DNA of 64,000 nt, from positions 50,648,546 through 50,712,545 of the forward strand of contig OY997589.1 of NCBI GenBank assembly GCA_963921825.1, read 5' to 3'. Source of the DNA: Erodium maritimum (taxonomy: Eukaryota > Streptophyta > Magnoliopsida > Geraniales > Geraniaceae). Numbering within the stretch: position 1 is the stretch's first letter; each line of letters opens with the position of its first letter. Below are positions 59,461 to 64,000 of this stretch, one piece after another. The translations under genes were made by a program, and so were the position numbers. The notes beneath the pieces were generated by a model. That model was not told the DNA's origin. It saw nothing but the letters and a program-made list of their open reading frames with translations, and ran no database searches.

Positions 59461-62380
59461 TAAGCAATCAACCTCCGGCTTAACCAAGCCTCCAACAGTC
59501 CTAACATCAACAGTTTCACAATCAACCTCCGGGCATGGTCATATGCCTCCAGTACTCCTAATATAGATAAGTTCACAAACAACCTCCGGGCATGGTCATA
59601 TGCCTCCAGTAAAACAATTAGCGCTAAGTTCTCTGTTCCTACGACACTACTAAGTGTCACAAGCCTTTCCAATAATTACTAAGTCCCCGTAACATGCTTT
59701 TCTAATAAACGCTACAAACTCGTATCATGCTTTTCTAATATTTAAATAAACCTATTCAACCCACGACACCCCAGTGTCACATGCAATTCTACTGTTAACT
59801 TTCCCCAGTCAGGGCCGAGATCCGGCTACTTTTCCCTACCTCGTATATAATCCCAAAAGCGCTCCAACAACACCTGAAGTACACCCAGTCACTCGCCAAG
59901 CTTCCCTTTGCCTCGGTCCGTAGCACGATCTAAAAGAACACAAATTCAAAGTACTTTTAAACTAGTACGAATAAACCGAAAATTAACATACTTAACGCCC
60001 AAACGTAACCCCGACAATGCCGATCACTCCCAAACTTCCCAATTACTCGATATTGTCGATAAAGGACCCGTAAAGGCCAGATTCGCCCGACATGGCGAAT
60101 CTGCCCGGGTTTTGGTTAATTGCCTTCCGGGGCTCCAAAAGTTCCCGTTTTCGTTTCTACGGTCTTAGAATATTTCAAGGAACCCAACGCACTTGACGGA
60201 ATTGAATTCCGACTTCTAAGTCAATTAATTAACGTTTAAAGTTTCCAAAACCCGTTAATTACAACTTCTCCAATTTAATTCCAAATTTCGATTCGATTAA
60301 GGATAAATGGTCCGGGGAACGTTTTAAACCACCCGAACGATAAAAACCGAGCACCCGAGCATTTGGGCCCCACCCACACTACTTGGCCGAGACCCTAGGG
60401 TTTAAGGGGAGGCTCGGCCACCATGTGGTGGCTGCTGCCAGCTCCGGCCAGCCACCACCCACGGTGGCCGGAGCTCCTCTCGAGCCTCCGGTCACCGGAA
60501 AACGTGAAATTAAACCCCCAAACACCTCTAAAACGTCTCCAACACCTCCCCCACACTCTACACAACCCTAAGCCTTAGTTTATACTCAAACCCTAGCTTC
60601 CAAGAAAATAACCAAAACGAGAATCGATTCGGGTATTACCGTAGAGGAGAACGAGGGGAACGGGATTGCTCTTTGCTTTGACTCGATCCAAGGGATCGAT
60701 CACAAACCCTATCTCAACCTCCCTTCTTCTCTCTTCTTCTCCTTCTCCTTCTCTCTCTAAAACCTCTCTTCTTCTTTCTAATTTAAAACAACTAACATAA
60801 AAACCCAATTAAAACTCTTTTTTTTTTCTTTTAAAACCCAAGTCTCGGCCAGCCCTTCTCCTCCATTCATTTTCCCCCCAAAACTAACACCACCACATTT
60901 AGGACATGTGTCAAGGTGGGTCCCACACCTTTTGGAAAATATCTAGTTAATATTTTCCAATCAGATTCGCGAAAATCGGACGTTTCGGGCCCCGAACGGG
61001 CACTTTTTCCCAAAAATTACGAAACTTGGCGGGCCACAAGGAAACGGCTCAACTAAGACCGCTGCGATGACGGTTAAGCTTTTCGGATCCAAAACGGTCC
61101 TCGAATGGACCAAAACGTCGCTCGGTTGACTTTTCCAGCGAAAAGTCAACATTTCTCAAATTGATCAGAAAGTTGCCCTGAGTCCCCCGTAACTCACTTT
61201 GGTCAATAACGGGGTCAACTTAAGTCCGGTATGACACTCGGGGTCATTTTAGGTTCATTAAGTGTCCGTCTTAAAATTTTTAAATTTTCCTGTTTTTCGC
61301 AGGTTTGACTGGCGTTGACCGGGAGTGGTTATTACACGTGGGGCTGTTGAGTCCGTGTTTTACTGTTGGTGTGTCTTGGGAGGCCGTGAGTGCCTGTGGG
61401 GCTGTTGAGTCCGAGTTTTACTGTTGGTGTCTTGGTGGCCATGAGTGCCTGTGAGTGTTGAACCTGTGTTGTTATTAGTTGTTGAACTTGCTTGTGATTG
61501 TGATTGTGATTGTGGTTACCTGAGGTTGGGGGCCCGCTTCATGAACGGGGGTCCACGAGCACACGCGTCTGCATGTTCAGACGGGGTAGGGGGCCCGCCC
61601 GCCAATAAAGGGGTCCTGGCCGCGCGTGTGTGGTTTGGGTTTGTGAGCATTCTTTGGCTGGCTTACAAGTTAGAGTCTCGGTAAGTTGCAAGCATTTTTC
61701 GGCTGGCTTACGAGTTAGAGTCTCGGTAAGTTGCGAGCATTCTTGGGCTGGCCTGACCGAGTTAGAGTCTCGGGAGGTTGCGAGCGTTCTTGAGGGAGGT
61801 TACTGGCAGCTGGTTTGCGATCCTTTGTGATCTTGTTTGGTGTGCGATCCTTGGTGATCTTGTTTGGTGTTGCGTAGCTTTCTTTTGAGTCCTTGGAAGA
61901 GGTCGTGATCGTTGTGTCGGGTCCACTTTATGGGTCAGAGTGTTGAGTTGGTCAAGGAAGGTAACAGTGGGTGTATGTCCAGTCAGAGTACTTGGGTTGG
62001 GGACAGTGTTCCCCGGTGTTGACTTTGTTATTGGTATTACCGGCTTTGTCTACTAATTATGCCGTAGTCAGTCTGTTATCCGTGGTGGTGAGCGAACGCT
62101 CACCCCTAGCTGCTTTTCCTACAGGTACCGGTCGCAGGTTGGACTAGGTGAGCTTCTAAAGCCTGAAGAGCTAGGAGCGGGTTTCTGGGTTATTTTGAGT
62201 CTAGCGACGGATGCCATACTTTTGTCCACTTGTTGGGACGTGTTTTAAGTTGTAATTACTATTTTGTTGAACAAATGGTGTTTTCAAAGTGGCTTAATGT
62301 AAAAGGTTTCAAAAATGTTTTATTATTTTAAATGTTCGCGTCCCGAGTTCGGTTTATTGAAATTGGGGCGTGACATGACA

Positions 62381-63470
62381 GGCTAAATACTATACCTAAT
62401 GGACTGATTGAGATCCATCCTAACCGGAAGCTTCTAAATTACTTCTATTTACTTTACTTGATTAATAGAATGGAAGAATTTAAAATACAATCCGGTAAGA
62501 ATAGAAAATTAAAAGTCGTGGACAAGGTACCGGTCATTATTCTATTTCCTTTTTGCATGGACCCCTGTATGTATATATATATTTTCTATTTGTTTTGTAT
62601 TTTTTCTCGCCCTTAATTTGAAGGATGTGTCATTCAAAGTTGTTGTTAAATGGAATGATCTTATTAATGTTTATGAATACTTATAGAATCTAAAATTTAT
62701 CTAACTAAAATGGATTCTCTCTCCATTATATAAGATAATACATTCACATGGATTTCATGCAACAATTAGTGACTTTTTTTGTATTTCGACGTGGAAGCAT
62801 AACTGTGTCGTATCATGGTTTTCTTCGATAAATGCATAACTTCTAGAATCTAATATATATGAAATACTATTATTAGGTCTCAAAATGCAACCGAGTCTCA
62901 TTTCTTTTCAAAATTAGGCCAAATACACTAAACAATAAGCACGAGGGTGTCGGGGTTAGAGCAGCGATTCACGGAGACCCCAAATGATAGGGTGTGCCAC
63001 GACCTCATCGTAGGAACCTAGGTCGTGCCTCTTATCAGCTTAGATGACCAGATGACGACGGAAGAGATTTAGGATCGCAGTAGATCCACACAGGTAGAGA
63101 AGGGGTAGGGTTAACATACTGACCTCCACGGCCACATAAGGAGCCGGGAGCGGTGATTGGGCATAGACCGGCGGGTGACGCAAAATTCCTAAATACGTGT
63201 GGAAGAGATGCATGGCCTTTATTAGAGGCCGCTTTTTAAATTAAACATCAATTAAAGTATCATTAAAATAGTAAGATTAATGATTTAATAAATATCCTAA
63301 TGAATAAAAATAAATTATTTAAATAGACATCGTTTGAAAATTTGAATGATAATGACCATTTTTCATGACATTTCACGATTTTCTTTTGTAAATGGTTCGT
63401 AGTTTGAATTTAATAATCCGAAAGAAAAGTATTGATCTTAACGTTTAGGTAAAAACCGGTCATGCACAAT
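62381..63470. other. Unassigned AT-rich DNA
   Basis: The first 180 bp may continue the organelle-derived block interrupted by LTR H. About 62945-63190 is more GC-rich (GGTGTCGGGGTTAGAGCAGC...) with no recognised coding content. No gene seen. Confidence 0.35.
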
Positions 63471-63817
63471 GTTCTAAAAATACCGACTAGTCGCCGCCTA
63501 GGCGCTCGTCTAGGCCCCATTATGTGCCTAGCCGACCCGACTAGGCGCCTAGAACAATTTTGTATATTATAGTGACTAAATTAAAATAAGTAGATGGTTG
63601 TCCAGAGTTGTTCGGTGTTAGTGATATTATGGGTTATGCTTCTAAGTTTGGTGTTATTTTTTAGGTATTTTAAATATTTGTTACCATTTTTAATATAAAG
63701 AAGTTCATATTTTGTTTCTATATATAGAAATATATCTATTAAATACATATCCGATTAGTTCTTGATTAATCTCTGAAAGTAATGCCCGCTCGACTAACGC
63801 CTAACAACTTTTAGAAC
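63471..63817. mobile_element. MITE-like element, 347 bp
   Basis: It starts GTTCTAAAAATACCGACTAG and ends with the inverse CGACTAACGCCTAACAACTT then TTAGAAC. The interior carries CGCCTAGGCGCTC and GACTAGGCGCC dyads. It resembles 3503-3889 at its ends. No sure target duplication. Confidence 0.5.
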
Positions 63818-64000
63818 CTTACTCATACATACCATTACTTGAAAATGAGAGTGGGAGAATGAGCATCCAAATCCTTTAGAGCGACAATATTGTTCACACA
63901 TGCAGTGATAGGGAAGAACGTGATGAAAAAACTGATCACTGACCACTAATTTTAATTTTTGTCAAAATTATATATATATTTTTTGATCAACGAAGGCAAA
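63818..64000. other. AT-rich end of window
   Basis: No feature recognised apart from a short (AT)n stretch near 63970. Confidence 0.5.

Larger units (their letters stand above)
57973..61336 (-). mobile_element. Solo LTR 'I' nested in LTR H in opposite orientation
   Basis: A 3.4-kb copy from TGTCACGCCCC to GGTTATTACA, with an exact CGTGG duplication at 57968-57972 and 61337-61341. Hairpin at 58248-58265; 47-bp array 58575-58800; second array 58850-59460. Confidence 0.88.
55488..62375 (+). mobile_element. Solo LTR 'H', inverted orientation, containing LTR I
   Basis: It begins TGTAAGAACCACTCCCGG and ends GGGGCGTGACA. The target duplication is TGGCA (55483-55487) and TGACA (62376-62380), with one mismatch. 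Without LTR I it is about 3.5 kb. The first 400 bp resemble the matching end of LTR G, but 55910-56710 has no counterpart in the other copies. Hairpin at 62087-62104; arrays at 57260-57960 and 61640-61790. Confidence 0.82.

Overview
This window looks like nuclear DNA of a flowering plant, probably a eudicot. Evidence: an intron-containing CYP707A-type P450 gene end, a seven-exon gene resembling the plant kinetochore protein NNF1, chloroplast-derived DNA decaying in the nucleus, and dense layers of plant-type transposable elements. Only about the first 6.3 kb carries recognisable host genes; almost everything else is transposon sequence inserted into transposon or organelle-derived sequence.

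Layout. (1) 1-6.4 kb: the last four exons of an ABA 8'-hydroxylase (CYP707A, + strand) face a complete seven-exon NNF1-like gene (- strand). A MULE-type MITE with an exact 9-bp target duplication lies about 210 bp upstream of the NNF1 start codon. (2) 7-9.9 kb: a GC-rich retroposon-like segment, then AT-rich DNA. (3) 9.9-18.8 kb: three solo LTRs of one long-LTR family nested inside each other, each with its own exact 5-bp target duplication. (4) 18.8-21 kb: MITE-like pieces and a degenerate short tandem array. (5) 21-39.6 kb: a fossil Ty1/copia element split by a two-LTR Ty3/gypsy chromovirus-like element (22545-32427), by another solo LTR (33571-37097) and by a short copia solo LTR (39002-39507). 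(6) 39.6-44.6 kb: a decayed PIF/Harbinger DNA transposon split by an inverted solo LTR. (7) 46.0-48.25 kb: an ORF1-only LINE-like retroposon with a 15-bp target duplication. (8) 48.6-55.5 kb: chloroplast-derived DNA (ndhG, ndhE, psaC, start of ndhD, then abruptly cemA, ycf4, psaI), split by a solo LTR. (9) 55.5-62.4 kb: an inverted solo LTR containing a second, oppositely oriented solo LTR. (10) 62.4-64 kb: unassigned AT-rich DNA with a small MITE-like element.

The main theme is one family, or a group of close relatives, of unusually long LTRs (about 2.6-3.5 kb). Ten LTR copies are visible, eight of them solo, and all share a dense, organised internal architecture. They keep an 8-bp-stem hairpin (GGTGAGCG/CGCTCACC) beside a pyrimidine-rich CTACAG motif. 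They also have several zones where different short units have been tandemly amplified in different copies, and the units usually contain a small inverted repeat whose sequence changes while its pairing is kept. This is the best candidate here for an undescribed structured, possibly functional, element.

All coordinates and alignments were made by eye; no search or alignment program was run.
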